From contig NZ_CP110009.1 in assembly GCF_025947305.1 (NCBI RefSeq), positions 2,335,501 through 2,399,500 of the forward strand: DNA of 64,000 bases, in the 5' to 3' direction. The first letter of the stretch is position 1. Every line of letters begins with the position of its first letter. Below the pieces are notes generated by a model, which saw only the letters and a list, made by a program, of their open reading frames with translations, ran no database searches and had not been told where the DNA came from. Source of the stretch: Flavobacterium sp. N3904 (GTDB taxonomy: Bacteria > Bacteroidota > Bacteroidia > Flavobacteriales > Flavobacteriaceae). Positions 51,476 through 60,691 of the stretch are shown one piece after another. Made by a program: the position numbers and the translations under genes.

Positions 51476-51477
51476 TA

Positions 51478-51514
51478 AAAAAGGGAGCAAATTTATACTT
51501 GCTCCCCTTTTTTT
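51478..51514 (+). terminator. bidirectional terminator between the reductase and GH5 genes
   Basis: GGGAGCAA (51483-51490) and TTGCTCCC (51499-51506) pair perfectly, with an A-run before and a T-run after. The T-run overlaps the stop codon of the converging GH5 gene. Confidence 0.9.
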
Positions 51515-52805
51515 ATTTCAATAGTAAATTATACTTTTTCACCAATTCCAAAGTCGATTTATCTGTAGAAAAAACACTGTTCAACCCCTGCGGTTCCTGT
51601 GGTGGATCTGTTGTCAAAGGATCTCCAGGTTTCCATTTACCATCTTTGTTAACCGCTTTTCCTTCGCCACCAAATCCCCAAAAATTGGCAGCTTGTAATG
51701 GTCCATTGTTTTGATGGCTTTCCAGAATTCTCGTAAAGATATAATTATAGAAAATATCTCTATTGACTACGGAAGCTGTTGAAACCAATCCTTCATTCTC
51801 TCTTGGCAAACCAAATTCTTCAATGATAATGGGTTTTTTTAAATCATTGGCTACTTTAACATGCAAATCAATATAGTTTCCGGCATTTTCTAATGTAATT
51901 GGCAATGTTTTTTCGGCATCATCGGCTTTGAACCAATTCCAGTTTTTGGGCCAAATGTGCATCGTCAAATAATCTATGTTTGGATTTTGATGCGTTCTTT
52001 CAAAAATGTCCATGCTGTCATTCGAGCTGTTTCTTCCCTCAGAACCAGTAGAAATCAAATGATTTTTGTCTAAACGATCCATCAAATTCACGATATTGTT
52101 AAGCCAAGTGGTAAATTTTGCTTCGTTTTCGACAGTAAAAAGCCTTGGTTCATTCCCTACTTGCCAAGCCATGATTGTATTATCCTCAGTATACTTTTTG
52201 TTAGTATACTTATTAGTTCTCCCTAAAATAAATTTCACGTGATTGTCAAGTGCTTCCATGCATGGTTCACAACTATGAAATTGTTCCGTATACGACATAA
52301 ACTGTGGCCAAGTATTTGGTGGAATAGCGGGAACTGGAATAGCTCCTTTGCCATTCCATTCTAAATATTGCGACATTCCGCCTGACCATTCCCAGTTATT
52401 TGTCAGGTACAAAACCGCATACATATTGCGTTTACCCATTTCGGCAATCAAGAAATCCAAACCATCGAGTAAGTCCTGGTCGTATTTTCCTTGCTCGTAT
52501 TGTAAAGCGGGACGAACGGTATAATCGTATTTTCCGCCATCTCCACCCACCAAAATGCGCAGGTTATCAATGCCATATTTCTGCATTAAATCCAGTTCCC
52601 GAATCAGTCTTTTTCGGTCACCCACTTTCTTCGAAGCCAACAAACTGCCATACCAATAATTGGTTCCAATATAAGAATACGGTTTGTTGCCTTTGTAGAA
52701 TTGAGTTCCTTTCAGGGTGATTCTAGCCTGTTGTTTTTGGGCTTCACAAGAGATAGTTGCCAAACAAAAAAGAGCCAAAACTATTTTTAATACTGATTTA
52801 TTCAT
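51513..52805 (-). CDS. GH5 endo-beta-1,4-mannanase (GH5_7-like)
   Basis: This 430-residue exported (probably lipid-anchored) mannanase has the signal MNKSVLKIVLALFCLATISC with Cys20 at the lipobox. The (beta/alpha)8 barrel shows GTNYWYGSLLAS, LRILVGGDGG, LYLTNNWEWSGGM, MAWQVGNEPR with acid/base Glu219, LTMHIWPKNWNWF, and PIIIEEFGLPRE with nucleophile Glu330. The YLTNNWEWSGG pattern is typical of the mannanase subfamily 7. It would cut beta-mannan backbones at the cell surface. A long hairpin element lies in its leader. It is probably in the mannan operon with GH26 upstream. Confidence 0.92.
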   Translation of the reverse strand: MNKSVLKIVLALFCLATISCEAQKQQARITLKGTQFYKGNKPYSYIGTNYWYGSLLASKKVGDRKRLIRELDLMQKYGIDNLRILVGGDGGKYDYTVRPALQYEQGKYDQDLLDGLDFLIAEMGKRNMYAVLYLTNNWEWSGGMSQYLEWNGKGAIPVPAIPPNTWPQFMSYTEQFHSCEPCMEALDNHVKFILGRTNKYTNKKYTEDNTIMAWQVGNEPRLFTVENEAKFTTWLNNIVNLMDRLDKNHLISTGSEGRNSSNDSMDIFERTHQNPNIDYLTMHIWPKNWNWFKADDAEKTLPITLENAGNYIDLHVKVANDLKKPIIIEEFGLPRENEGLVSTASVVNRDIFYNYIFTRILESHQNNGPLQAANFWGFGGEGKAVNKDGKWKPGDPLTTDPPQEPQGLNSVFSTDKSTLELVKKYNLLLK

Positions 52806-52824
52806 AAGTGATTTTTATTTGATC

Positions 52825-52922
52825 AGGAGCTATTTCCTGCTGTCATTCCAATCTTTTTGGCCTCTTCTCGTCCTTTGGGACGAGAAGAAGCCAAAAAGGA
52901 TTTTCTCTTCCATCAGGGCTAA
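52825..52922 (-). repeat. dispersed hairpin element, family 1, copy 3
   Basis: Read on the minus strand it begins AGCCCTGATGGAAGAGAAAA. A nearly perfect stem of about 20 bp (52853-52900) is followed by GATTGGAATGACAGCAGGAA and ATAGCTCC. Flanking words match copies 1 and 2, while the stem sequence is different. It ends 20 bp before the GH5 start codon. Confidence 0.78.
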
Positions 52923-52992
52923 GGCATTCCGTTTATGATCTTATTACTGCGAATTCTGAAATCTGTTGCTTGACTTATATGTTTAAAAAAAC

Positions 52993-54240
52993 TTAATTCG
53001 GTAGAACATACATGCTCTGTAATGTATTTGCCAAAGCCGATTTGGATTTTTTTGCAAAAGTCGTAAAATCAGCTGCATTAGTTGCTGTAGGCGTTGGAAC
53101 GTAATAGCCGTCTTGGTTATTGTTCCAAAACATAACATAACTGATCTGAATGCTATTGGCGGTCAAAGTGCTGTACAAATAAGTCGAAAACCAATTGGTA
53201 ACAGGAGAAATAGTTGCTGTAACGCGATAACCAGTCTCGGTCATTGCGGCAATTTTTACTTTGTTGATTGCCAAATCAGAAATTATTTTCAGTTTGGCAT
53301 TGGCTTTGTCGGCACCCGTTTGTCCTTGGTTATTCAAGTCACCATAATTGTCCATGCCTAAAACATCAACATAAGTATCTCCGGGATAACGGCTCAAATA
53401 ATTGGCTGATGTTGAATAAGAATTGTCAGGAGAAAAAGCATATAAAATGTTGTGAACCCCTTTGGTATCTCTTAAATATTCAACGGTAAATTGATAAGCC
53501 GCTTTGTAATCATCAGCTGAACAGTAATTGGCTCCCCACCAAAACCAGCTTCCGTCAAATTCATGAAAAGGTCTGAAAATAATCGGAATCAATTCTCCTT
53601 TGGAACCTTTTAAATTCGAAATTACGCTGGCTACTTTATCCAGTTTTGTTTTGTACCAAGCATTATTTGCGCCACCTGGCAAAATGCTTTTGAAGGCCGT
53701 TGCTTTTTGATCTGCGGTCATATCTGCGGCATAAAAACTATCTTCTTTATTGGGTTCTCTGATGTGCCAACAAAAAGTATTAATCATACCTGCAGCATAG
53801 GCTTTTTTTACATCACTTATCGTTTTAAGTTCTTGTTGGTAAAACCAATTGTCTGCTTGATTGTTGTTGCTTTTGTCAGTTATAAATAAAAAATCGGAAC
53901 CCAAAAGAGCGGGATCAAAACCAGTTGTTTTCTTGATATCGGATTCGGATGTAGAACCATTATTGTAAAACCCATTAAAGGCATCTTGCTGACCTATGGC
54001 AAATTTGGTTTTTGCCAATTTTTTTAAATTGTAAAATAAAGCAACTGTTTCGGCAGTGGCATTTTTGTCAACCAAATATTCTTTGGCATTTTGGGTTGTA
54101 AGCGCATCCGAAGGTGTTGTCACAGGCGGTACTACAACAACAGGCGGCGTTACAGGATCTGGAGCGGGATCATCTTTAGAACAGCTACAGATTAATGTTA
54201 AAAAACTGATTATCAAAATTTTTGAGATGGGGTTTTTCAT
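52993..54240 (-). CDS. GH26 beta-mannanase, lipoprotein
   Basis: This 415-residue GH26 endo-mannanase or mannobiohydrolase is anchored by a lipoprotein signal (MKNPISKILIISFLTLICSC). A Pro/Val/Thr-rich linker (PDPVTPPVVVVPPVTTPSD) leads to the barrel. Catalytic residues are acid/base Glu227 in FRPFHEFDGSWFWWG and nucleophile Glu335 in AAMTETGYRVT; the WHIREPN-like FCWHIREPNKED is also typical. A surface location is likely. It resembles the first step of the Bacteroides fragilis mannan pathway, releasing mannobiose. It is followed downstream by GH5 and preceded by the epimerase. Confidence 0.93.
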   Translation of the reverse strand: MKNPISKILIISFLTLICSCSKDDPAPDPVTPPVVVVPPVTTPSDALTTQNAKEYLVDKNATAETVALFYNLKKLAKTKFAIGQQDAFNGFYNNGSTSESDIKKTTGFDPALLGSDFLFITDKSNNNQADNWFYQQELKTISDVKKAYAAGMINTFCWHIREPNKEDSFYAADMTADQKATAFKSILPGGANNAWYKTKLDKVASVISNLKGSKGELIPIIFRPFHEFDGSWFWWGANYCSADDYKAAYQFTVEYLRDTKGVHNILYAFSPDNSYSTSANYLSRYPGDTYVDVLGMDNYGDLNNQGQTGADKANAKLKIISDLAINKVKIAAMTETGYRVTATISPVTNWFSTYLYSTLTANSIQISYVMFWNNNQDGYYVPTPTATNAADFTTFAKKSKSALANTLQSMYVLPN

Positions 54241-54253
54241 TTTTTTTCATTTT

Positions 54254-55438
54254 TTAAATTCTGTTTATCAATTCAATACAGGCCCTACTATTGTGATACG
54301 GACATTTCCAAAAACCGGCTTTGTCTTTTTTCATTTTAGAGTAATCACCATTTATTCCCCAAAACCATTCGCCTTTTTCCTTGTCAATGATGTGTTTTTG
54401 TATAAAATCCCAGTTTTTGAAAACAATGTTCAAGTACTCTTCTTTTCCGGAAAGTTGCCATGCGTTAAAGTAGCCAATCATCAGTTCGGCTTGTGGCCAA
54501 GAATGTTTTTCGGTCATTAATTCTTTGGTTTCTGGATCGTATTCGTACCATAATCCGCCATCAGTGTCAATTCCTTCTTTGGTTGCTTCGGCAATTTGAA
54601 TAGCATATTTTTTATAACTTTCGATTAAGGTTGAATCTCCCGAAATTTCTGCGCATTGCAATAAAAGCCAAGCTGCTTCGATGTCGTGACCATACGAAAT
54701 AACGTCTTTCTTTTCTACCCAATTCTCATCAAAAAACAATCGTAAATGTCCAGTTTCAATATTGATAAAATACTTTTCGATAGTTTTCAATAAGTCAACA
54801 ATGACTTTACGCAACGATTCGTCTTTCCATACTTTATATAAATTGGCATACCCTTCAACGATATGCAAATGGGTGTTCATCGTTTTTTTTTCGTTGGCAT
54901 CTTTTTCGCTCAGGCGCAAGTCCTCAATGGGCTGCCAGTCACGGGTAAATGCTTCCAGATATCCACCTTTCGAGGCATCGTAACTGTACTTTTGAATTTT
55001 TTGATACAAAGCAATGGCCATATCCAATGCTTTTTTGTCTAGTGAAACCGAATAATATTCACTCAATCCATAAATAGTAAAACCTAAAGCATAAATTTGA
55101 TTTTTGGTGTCTTTTGGTGTTCCGTCAGGATTGAGGCTCCAAAAGATTCCGCCAAATTGGGAGTCATAAAAATGGGTTGAAATATAGTCAAAAGCTCGTT
55201 TTGCGGTATCTAGGTGTTCTTCGTTATTTGAGATTTTATAAGCCGCTGAAAAGGCCCATAGTAATCTTGCATTTAATACAGACCCTTTCTCAGCTTCGAA
55301 GTTTTTTACATCATTATAATCTATTTGGCCGATGAATCCCCAGTTTTTTGTGTCAATAGTGTTTTCCATCCAATAGGAAAGAATACTTTGAAGCTCCAAT
55401 TTTAGTTCTATTTTTAGATTTTTTAGATTGTTTTGCAC
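54254..55438 (-). CDS. AGE-family 2-epimerase (cellobiose/mannobiose 2-epimerase)
   Basis: This 394-residue cytosolic (alpha/alpha)6-barrel epimerase inverts C2 of the reducing sugar, here most likely turning mannobiose into mannosyl-glucose. Conserved residues appear in RLLWAFSAAYKI, MNTHLHIVEGYANLYKVW (His), SYGHDIEAAWLL (His), EKHSWPQAELMIGYFNAW (His) and FWKCPYHNSRAC (His). There is no signal peptide. It lies 13 bp upstream of the GH26 gene and 2 bp after GH130, so all three are in one operon. The neighbouring GH130 makes the mannobiose role much more likely than a milk-sugar or cellobiose role. Confidence 0.93.
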   Translation of the reverse strand: MQNNLKNLKIELKLELQSILSYWMENTIDTKNWGFIGQIDYNDVKNFEAEKGSVLNARLLWAFSAAYKISNNEEHLDTAKRAFDYISTHFYDSQFGGIFWSLNPDGTPKDTKNQIYALGFTIYGLSEYYSVSLDKKALDMAIALYQKIQKYSYDASKGGYLEAFTRDWQPIEDLRLSEKDANEKKTMNTHLHIVEGYANLYKVWKDESLRKVIVDLLKTIEKYFINIETGHLRLFFDENWVEKKDVISYGHDIEAAWLLLQCAEISGDSTLIESYKKYAIQIAEATKEGIDTDGGLWYEYDPETKELMTEKHSWPQAELMIGYFNAWQLSGKEEYLNIVFKNWDFIQKHIIDKEKGEWFWGINGDYSKMKKDKAGFWKCPYHNSRACIELINRI

Positions 55439-55440
55439 AA

Positions 55441-56634
55441 CTATAAAATTTCTTTGTTTTTATTCACTTGTTCGATAATTGTGTTCACAGAACCTGCCGA
55501 AGTAAAGGTGTCTTCCGGAGAATTCATCACATAGTCCACTAACTTTTCGACAGTCGAAACGGCCACGTGCATTCTGGTATCTGAAGAGGCATAATAGATA
55601 AAAACGGTTCCGTCTTCATCTTCAATCCAGCCATTAGAAAACAAAACATTCGAAACGTCTCCTATTCTTTCTTTACCTTCTGGTGCCATAAAATGTCCAG
55701 CCGGAACATGAATTACTTTGGCAATGTCATTCAAATCAGTCATGAACATATACAGCGTATAACGCAAGCCAGCAGCGGTGTTACGCACACCGTGAGCCAA
55801 ATGCAACCATCCTTTTTTGGTTTTGATAGGTGCTGGGCCAAGACCATTTTTCAATTCGTAAACCGTATGATATTGCTTTCCGTAAATGATTTTTTCGTCT
55901 TTTACGATTGGATTGGTCATGTCTTCTACAAAACCAAGTCCGATTCCACCACCGTTTCCTACATCTATAAAACCATCTTGAGGACGTGTGTATAAAGCAT
56001 ATTTTTCGTTTACAAATTCTGGATGCAAAACCACATTGCGTTGTTGTCCTGTATTCGAAATCAAATCGGGTAATCTTTCCCAATTAATTAAATCTTTGGT
56101 ACGTACTATTCCGGCATTTGCAATAGCGGTACTAGTGTCGCCTTTTGGTGCTTTTGGATCTTTTCTTTCGGTACAAAAAATACCATAAATCCAGCCATCT
56201 TCATGGTTGATTAAACGCATGTCGTACACATTGGTATCGGGTTCCTCGGTTTGAGGAATCACACAAGGCTTATCCCAAAACTTGAAATTGTCAACACCAT
56301 TTGGGCTTTCGGCAACGGCAAAGAATGATTTTCTGTCGGCTCCTTCTACACGGGCCACAAGAATGTATTTGTCATTCCATTTTATGGCTCCCGCATTGAA
56401 TGTTGCGTTGATGGCAATTCTTTCCAAAAACAATGGATTTGTGTTTGGATTAAAATCAAATCTCCATTCCAACGGCGTGTGTGCGGCTGTTAAAATAGGA
56501 TTTTTATAGCGAGTATATATTCCGTTGCCAATTCCGTCTTTTGGTTCGTTTTTTCTTCCAATTAAAGCATTGAATTGCTTATCGAGTTCGATTTTAATTT
56601 GTTTTAAACTGGTATTTATTTCTGATGTGTTCAT
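55441..56634 (-). CDS. GH130 4-O-beta-D-mannosyl-D-glucose phosphorylase
   Basis: This 397-residue enzyme uses phosphate to split mannosyl-glucose into mannose-1-phosphate and glucose. The ATG at 56634-56632 is chosen; the frame upstream starts only with TTG at 56655. Motifs typical of GH130 include YTRYKNPILTAAHTPLEWRF, LVARVEGADRKSFFAVAESP with the general-acid Asp, DTNVYDMRLINHEDGWIYGI, and LGPAPIKTKKGWLHLAHGVR. Its size and these motifs match subfamily 1 (mannosylglucose phosphorylase). It is paired with the epimerase gene (2-bp gap), a combination known from the B. fragilis mannan pathway. Confidence 0.92.
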   Translation of the reverse strand: MNTSEINTSLKQIKIELDKQFNALIGRKNEPKDGIGNGIYTRYKNPILTAAHTPLEWRFDFNPNTNPLFLERIAINATFNAGAIKWNDKYILVARVEGADRKSFFAVAESPNGVDNFKFWDKPCVIPQTEEPDTNVYDMRLINHEDGWIYGIFCTERKDPKAPKGDTSTAIANAGIVRTKDLINWERLPDLISNTGQQRNVVLHPEFVNEKYALYTRPQDGFIDVGNGGGIGLGFVEDMTNPIVKDEKIIYGKQYHTVYELKNGLGPAPIKTKKGWLHLAHGVRNTAAGLRYTLYMFMTDLNDIAKVIHVPAGHFMAPEGKERIGDVSNVLFSNGWIEDEDGTVFIYYASSDTRMHVAVSTVEKLVDYVMNSPEDTFTSAGSVNTIIEQVNKNKEIL

Positions 56635-56658
56635 AATTGAATGTTGTAAAATCAAGTA

Positions 56659-58050
56659 TTATTTGTTTAAATTTCTTTTGTCATTGAGTTCGTCTTCGAT
56701 AGTTTGTAGCTTTTCTTCAGACAATGGGTAGAATAAGATGAAAAGTACTGATAATGCCGCTGCAATCGCTGGAAGGATGCTTAGCATTAGTAGTATTCCG
56801 TTTTGTGTAGTGAGAGTTTGTACTACATTGGCTTGGAAACCAAAATACCCTAAAAGCCATCCTGTTGCAGCGCCACCTATTGTCCAACCAAATTTTTGAG
56901 ACATCGAAGAAGCTGAAAAGATCAGGCCAGTGGCTCTTCTGCCTTGTTTCCACTCCGAGTAATCGGCGCTATCGGCATACATAGACCAGATTAAAGGGAA
57001 GATACAACCTGCACAAATGCTAATTAAAACTTGGAAAACCATGATAAGCACCACATTTTCTTTTCCGATATAATAGAAAAAGACACTCAAAATAGCCGCA
57101 AGTGCCATAGCGCCAAAAAAGGTTTTCTTTTTACCAATTTTGTTGGCAATCGGAGTCGCTGCAATCACACCGATGATGTTGGCAGCTTGTCCAAGCACCA
57201 AATAAAGTGTGGTTGGAGTCATTGCAAAATTTTCTCCCAAAATGTTGAAACTATAACTTACGGTACTGCTTACATAATATTTGAAATAGTAAACCGCCGC
57301 TCCGTCACGAATTGAATTGAATACCAAAGCGCCAATTCCTGCGCCCAATAAAATCCACCATGGCCTGTTTTTGAGAAGGTCATTTAGGTCTTCTTTTAAA
57401 TTTGGTTTTTCATCATTTATAGGTTGCACTCTTTCTTTGGTAAGAAAAAAACAAGACCAAAAGAAAATAGTTGTAATGATTCCAAAAACGATAATGGTGT
57501 ACAACCAGCCTGTTTTAGAATTCAAGCTTCCTCCAAAGTGATTTACCAAAGGTTCAATTAACCAAAGGGCCAGTAAGCTTCCGCCAAAGGCAAAAACCAT
57601 GCGGTAGGAGGAAAGTGTGGTACGTTCTTTTCGGTCACCCGACATGACGCCAAGTAAAGAAGCGTACGGAACATTAATGATAGAATACACCATCATCATT
57701 AAGGAATAAGCAACGTAGGCATATATTATTTTTCCTTTTTCGTCAAAGTCTGGAGTGTAGAACGTTAATATCCCTATAATAGCAAAAGGAATAGCTGTCC
57801 ATAATAAATACGGCCTGAATTTTCCCCAACGGCTTTTGGTACGGTCTGCAATAATTCCCACCAAAGGATCAAAACAGGAATCCCAAATACGGGTGATCAA
57901 GAACATAGTTCCTACCATAGCGGGAGCTATTCCAAAAACATCGGTGTAAAAAAACATGAGATACATACTGAAAATTTTCCAAAACATGGAGGAAGCAGCA
58001 TCTCCTAATCCGTAACCAACTTTTTCTTTTAGGCTAATTTTATTATTCAT
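56659..58050 (-). CDS. GPH-family sugar:cation symporter (MFS)
   Basis: This 463-residue inner-membrane transporter has 12 predicted helices. The GPH signatures are KVGYGLGDAASSMFWKIFSM at the N-terminus, RIWDSCFDPLVGIIADRTKS with RWGKFRPYLLW, and INVPYASLLGVMSGDRKERT between helices 4 and 5. The C-half has PLIWSMYADSADYSEWKQGRR and TGLIFSASSMSQKFGWTIGG. The likely cargo, by context, is mannobiose or short mannooligosaccharides from the periplasm. It lies between the GH26 gene (26 bp upstream) and GH130 in a tight operon. Confidence 0.94.
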   Translation of the reverse strand: MNNKISLKEKVGYGLGDAASSMFWKIFSMYLMFFYTDVFGIAPAMVGTMFLITRIWDSCFDPLVGIIADRTKSRWGKFRPYLLWTAIPFAIIGILTFYTPDFDEKGKIIYAYVAYSLMMMVYSIINVPYASLLGVMSGDRKERTTLSSYRMVFAFGGSLLALWLIEPLVNHFGGSLNSKTGWLYTIIVFGIITTIFFWSCFFLTKERVQPINDEKPNLKEDLNDLLKNRPWWILLGAGIGALVFNSIRDGAAVYYFKYYVSSTVSYSFNILGENFAMTPTTLYLVLGQAANIIGVIAATPIANKIGKKKTFFGAMALAAILSVFFYYIGKENVVLIMVFQVLISICAGCIFPLIWSMYADSADYSEWKQGRRATGLIFSASSMSQKFGWTIGGAATGWLLGYFGFQANVVQTLTTQNGILLMLSILPAIAAALSVLFILFYPLSEEKLQTIEDELNDKRNLNK

Positions 58051-58076
58051 TTTATTGAGGTTTATGGTCTTTGGGG

Positions 58077-59222
58077 TTATTTTTTATAAAAATTTAATTT
58101 TGCGGCGTCTTTTTCAAAGAAGATGTTGTCCAAATTGTAAAATTGGATAAAATCTTTCTCGCTTACTTGTCCTTTGAATGGGACATAATAGTGCATTTTC
58201 TGTTCTTTTTCCTGCCAGCCGTGATTTCTCCAAACGAGAACATAGGATATTTTATAGTCACTCATGGCTTTCATCAAAGTGTCTGTCCACCATTTGTCAT
58301 AAGGAATGGCCTCATAACCCGTTTCGGCAAAAGCGATGATTTTATGTTGTTCTTTGGCAATTTGGTCTATTATAGAAAATTGTCTTTGACAGTTTTCTAT
58401 AAAGGAATTGTCTTTCAATGGGTCATTGTAAATATACTTATCAAAACTTAAAATATCTGCATAGTCAGAACCTGGATAATATTCTAAGAAATCTTCTTTC
58501 GAGTTGAAATCGGCGGTATTGTACACATAGATTAAATTATGAATCCCTTTTTTTTGGAGATAGTCAATAGTAAATTTCCAAAGGGTTTTGAATTCTTCTG
58601 GACTTCCATTATTCTTGCACCACCAAAACCAATTTCCGGTAAGTTCATGAAACGGGCGATACAGCATTGGAATTAGATTTCCTTTTTCATCCTTTAAAGT
58701 TAAGATGTATTTTGCAGCTTCATCCAGCCAAGCTTTATATTTTTCATGACTTTCCCCTCCAGGCAAGGCCGAAGCCAATGATTTTGGGGTGGTGTCCCAG
58801 GCAGCTCCGCCTGTCAAAGGATTGTTGAAATGCCAACTGAGAGTGATAATTCCACCTCTATTATATCCGTCAATGATATATTGTCTCATTTTGTCAAAAG
58901 GAATACCGTCTATGTTTTTATCAGATTTGGTTTCCAAACCACCTAAATCCCAACCGTAAACAGCTGGATAATCACCAACAACATCTTTTACATCGCTTCT
59001 GCCTGCTTCATATTTCCAGTTTACACCATATGCTAAATCGTCTTGATGGCCAAAAAGGATGCCTTTATTAGCATTTTTTTGTAAATTATAATATAAAATA
59101 CGAGTATTAGCTGTAGATTTTTTGTCGGATAATGATAATTTAGTATTATTAGACTGGGAATAAGAGATCAACATCGAATTAAAAACGAGTGCGAATAGAA
59201 ATATTTGTTTGGTTTTTATCAT
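58077..59222 (-). CDS. GH26 beta-mannanase, exported
   Basis: This 381-residue GH26 enzyme has a cleavable signal (MIKTKQIFLFALVFNSMLIS followed by YSQ), so it is periplasmic or secreted, unlike the lipid-anchored GH26 at 52993. Catalytic Glu193 lies in YRPFHELTGNWFWWCKN and nucleophile Glu300 in AFAETGYEAI; FGHQDDLAYGVNW and LSWHFNNPLTGG are typical of ManA-type GH26. ATG 59222 is used because the frame upstream begins only with TTG. It is the first gene of the minus-strand mannan operon and divergent from the AraC gene. Confidence 0.93.
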   Translation of the reverse strand: MIKTKQIFLFALVFNSMLISYSQSNNTKLSLSDKKSTANTRILYYNLQKNANKGILFGHQDDLAYGVNWKYEAGRSDVKDVVGDYPAVYGWDLGGLETKSDKNIDGIPFDKMRQYIIDGYNRGGIITLSWHFNNPLTGGAAWDTTPKSLASALPGGESHEKYKAWLDEAAKYILTLKDEKGNLIPMLYRPFHELTGNWFWWCKNNGSPEEFKTLWKFTIDYLQKKGIHNLIYVYNTADFNSKEDFLEYYPGSDYADILSFDKYIYNDPLKDNSFIENCQRQFSIIDQIAKEQHKIIAFAETGYEAIPYDKWWTDTLMKAMSDYKISYVLVWRNHGWQEKEQKMHYYVPFKGQVSEKDFIQFYNLDNIFFEKDAAKLNFYKK

Positions 59223-59344
59223 GTTTTTATTTTTTGTTTTCAATTATATAAAAAATTTTTAAAAGATAATTGATTTGAATGTCAGATGATTGAGTAATTA
59301 AAATTTTTGAATATAAAGTTTTGTATGCTTTTTTATCAAAATAT

Positions 59345-59352
59345 CAAAAATA
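59345..59352 (-). promoter_or_regulatory. candidate -7 box of the minus-strand mannan operon
   Basis: On the minus strand TATTTTTG matches TAnnTTTG. A second candidate, TATCTTTG, lies at 59420-59427. Neither has a clear -33 TTG, so the choice is open; activation by the adjacent AraC protein could explain weak elements. Confidence 0.35.
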
Positions 59353-59501
59353 ATGCTCCATTATAATGATATGTATATTTTAAATATATTTTTATATCTA
59401 AATATAGAATTTCATTTTTCAAAGATATATTAATAACATGTTTTGAATTAATATTATTTTATCAATTTTATATCTTATTATTGCAAATTAAAAATAGAAT
59501 T

Positions 59502-60380
59502 ATGAGTGCTTTTAAAAATTTTCATAGAGAAATAGTTCCGCTCGCGTCACAAGATAGTTTTTTGGTATTTGATAGAGTCAAAGACGAATTTGATTATCCG
59601 ATACATTATCACCCCGAATTTGAAATCAATTTTATATTGAATGGTAAAGGCGTAAAACGTGTCGTAGGTGACAATATTGAAGAGATTGATGATATTGAAT
59701 TGGTGCTTGTTGGTCCTAATTTATATCACGGTTGGGAATTGAATAAATGTAGAAACAAAGAAATTCACGAAATAACAATTCAATTTCATAATGATCTTTT
59801 TCATGAATTTTTGTTGTCCAGACGCATTATGACACCTATAAAGGAGATGTTTAACCGATCTGTGCATGGTATTTTATTTTCAAATCAGGTAGCCGAAATG
59901 CTCACTCCACGGTTGATAAAGATATCCAAACTGGATGGAATGGATTATTTTTTGGAAATTATATCCATACTCTATGATCTTGCCAACTCCCGAAATCAAA
60001 GACTTCTATCGACATTTACAGTAGAAAATGACACTTTTGAAGAGTATGACAAAATGAAATTGATTTATGATTATATTCAAAAGAATTTTGCCGAAAAACT
60101 ATCTCTGGAAGAAGTAGCAGGTGTTGCAAATATGACGACGATATCTTTTAATCGTTTTATAAAAAAGCGTACTGGTAAAACGTTTGTCAATTATATTAAT
60201 GACATCCGTATTGGGTATGCGGCCAGATGGTTGGTTGAGAAAGACCTGAGTATATCTGAGGTTGCGTTCAAGTCGGGGTTCAATAATATAGCCAATTTCA
60301 ACAGAAGTTTCAAAGCCTTCAAGAAATGTACGCCCAGTCAGTACCGTGATGATTTTTCTGGATTAAAACGGATTTTGTAA
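59502..60380 (+). CDS. AraC-family transcription regulator of the mannan locus
   Basis: This 292-residue regulator has an N-terminal cupin-like sensing domain (HYHPEFEINFILNGKGVKRV, LVLVGPNLYHGW) and a C-terminal AraC double helix-turn-helix (KLSLEEVAGVANMTTISFNR, then ISEVAFKSGFNNIANFNRSF and KKCTPSQYR). The ATG at 59502 (MSAFKNFHRE) is chosen because the frame upstream starts only with TTG. It is divergent from the mannan operon and upstream of susC, so it probably controls both in response to a sugar ligand. A terminator separates it from susC. Confidence 0.93.
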   Translation: MSAFKNFHREIVPLASQDSFLVFDRVKDEFDYPIHYHPEFEINFILNGKGVKRVVGDNIEEIDDIELVLVGPNLYHGWELNKCRNKEIHEITIQFHNDLFHEFLLSRRIMTPIKEMFNRSVHGILFSNQVAEMLTPRLIKISKLDGMDYFLEIISILYDLANSRNQRLLSTFTVENDTFEEYDKMKLIYDYIQKNFAEKLSLEEVAGVANMTTISFNRFIKKRTGKTFVNYINDIRIGYAARWLVEKDLSISEVAFKSGFNNIANFNRSFKAFKKCTPSQYRDDFSGLKRIL

Positions 60381-60401
60381 TTTGTGTCTATTTATCTATA
60401 A

Positions 60402-60441
60402 AAATGCTCCTTGCGAACTTTTTCAAGGAGCATTTCTATTT
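60402..60441 (+). terminator. terminator of the AraC gene
   Basis: AAATGCTCCTTG (60402-60413) and CAAGGAGCATTT (60424-60435) pair perfectly over 12 bp, followed by CTATTTT. Confidence 0.9.
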
Positions 60442-60578
60442 TAATAATTAACTATATGATATATAATACAGGCATTAAATACAAATAATTTAAAAAATTC
60501 TATTTATAATTTTGTAATATGTAATTTAATTTTTCATTTTGAAAATATATTATCATGAAATGATATAATAATATTAAC

Positions 60579-60605
60579 TTGATGTTAACTACTGTTATAA
60601 ATTTG
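60579..60605 (+). promoter_or_regulatory. susC promoter (-33 TTG, -7 TAAATTTG)
   Basis: TAAATTTG at 60598-60605 is an exact TAnnTTTG and a TTG lies at 60579-60581, a 16-bp spacer. TTAAC/GTTAA arms around 60575-60590 form a small inverted repeat over the -33 region, a possible regulator site. The leader to the ATG at 60692 would be about 80 bp. Confidence 0.6.
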
Positions 60606-60691
60606 TTAATTATAAAACATATTAATTAATACCTATAATAATATCAGAATTCCCTTTTGAAATTATTAAACTTAACTAACAAATTTTTATT

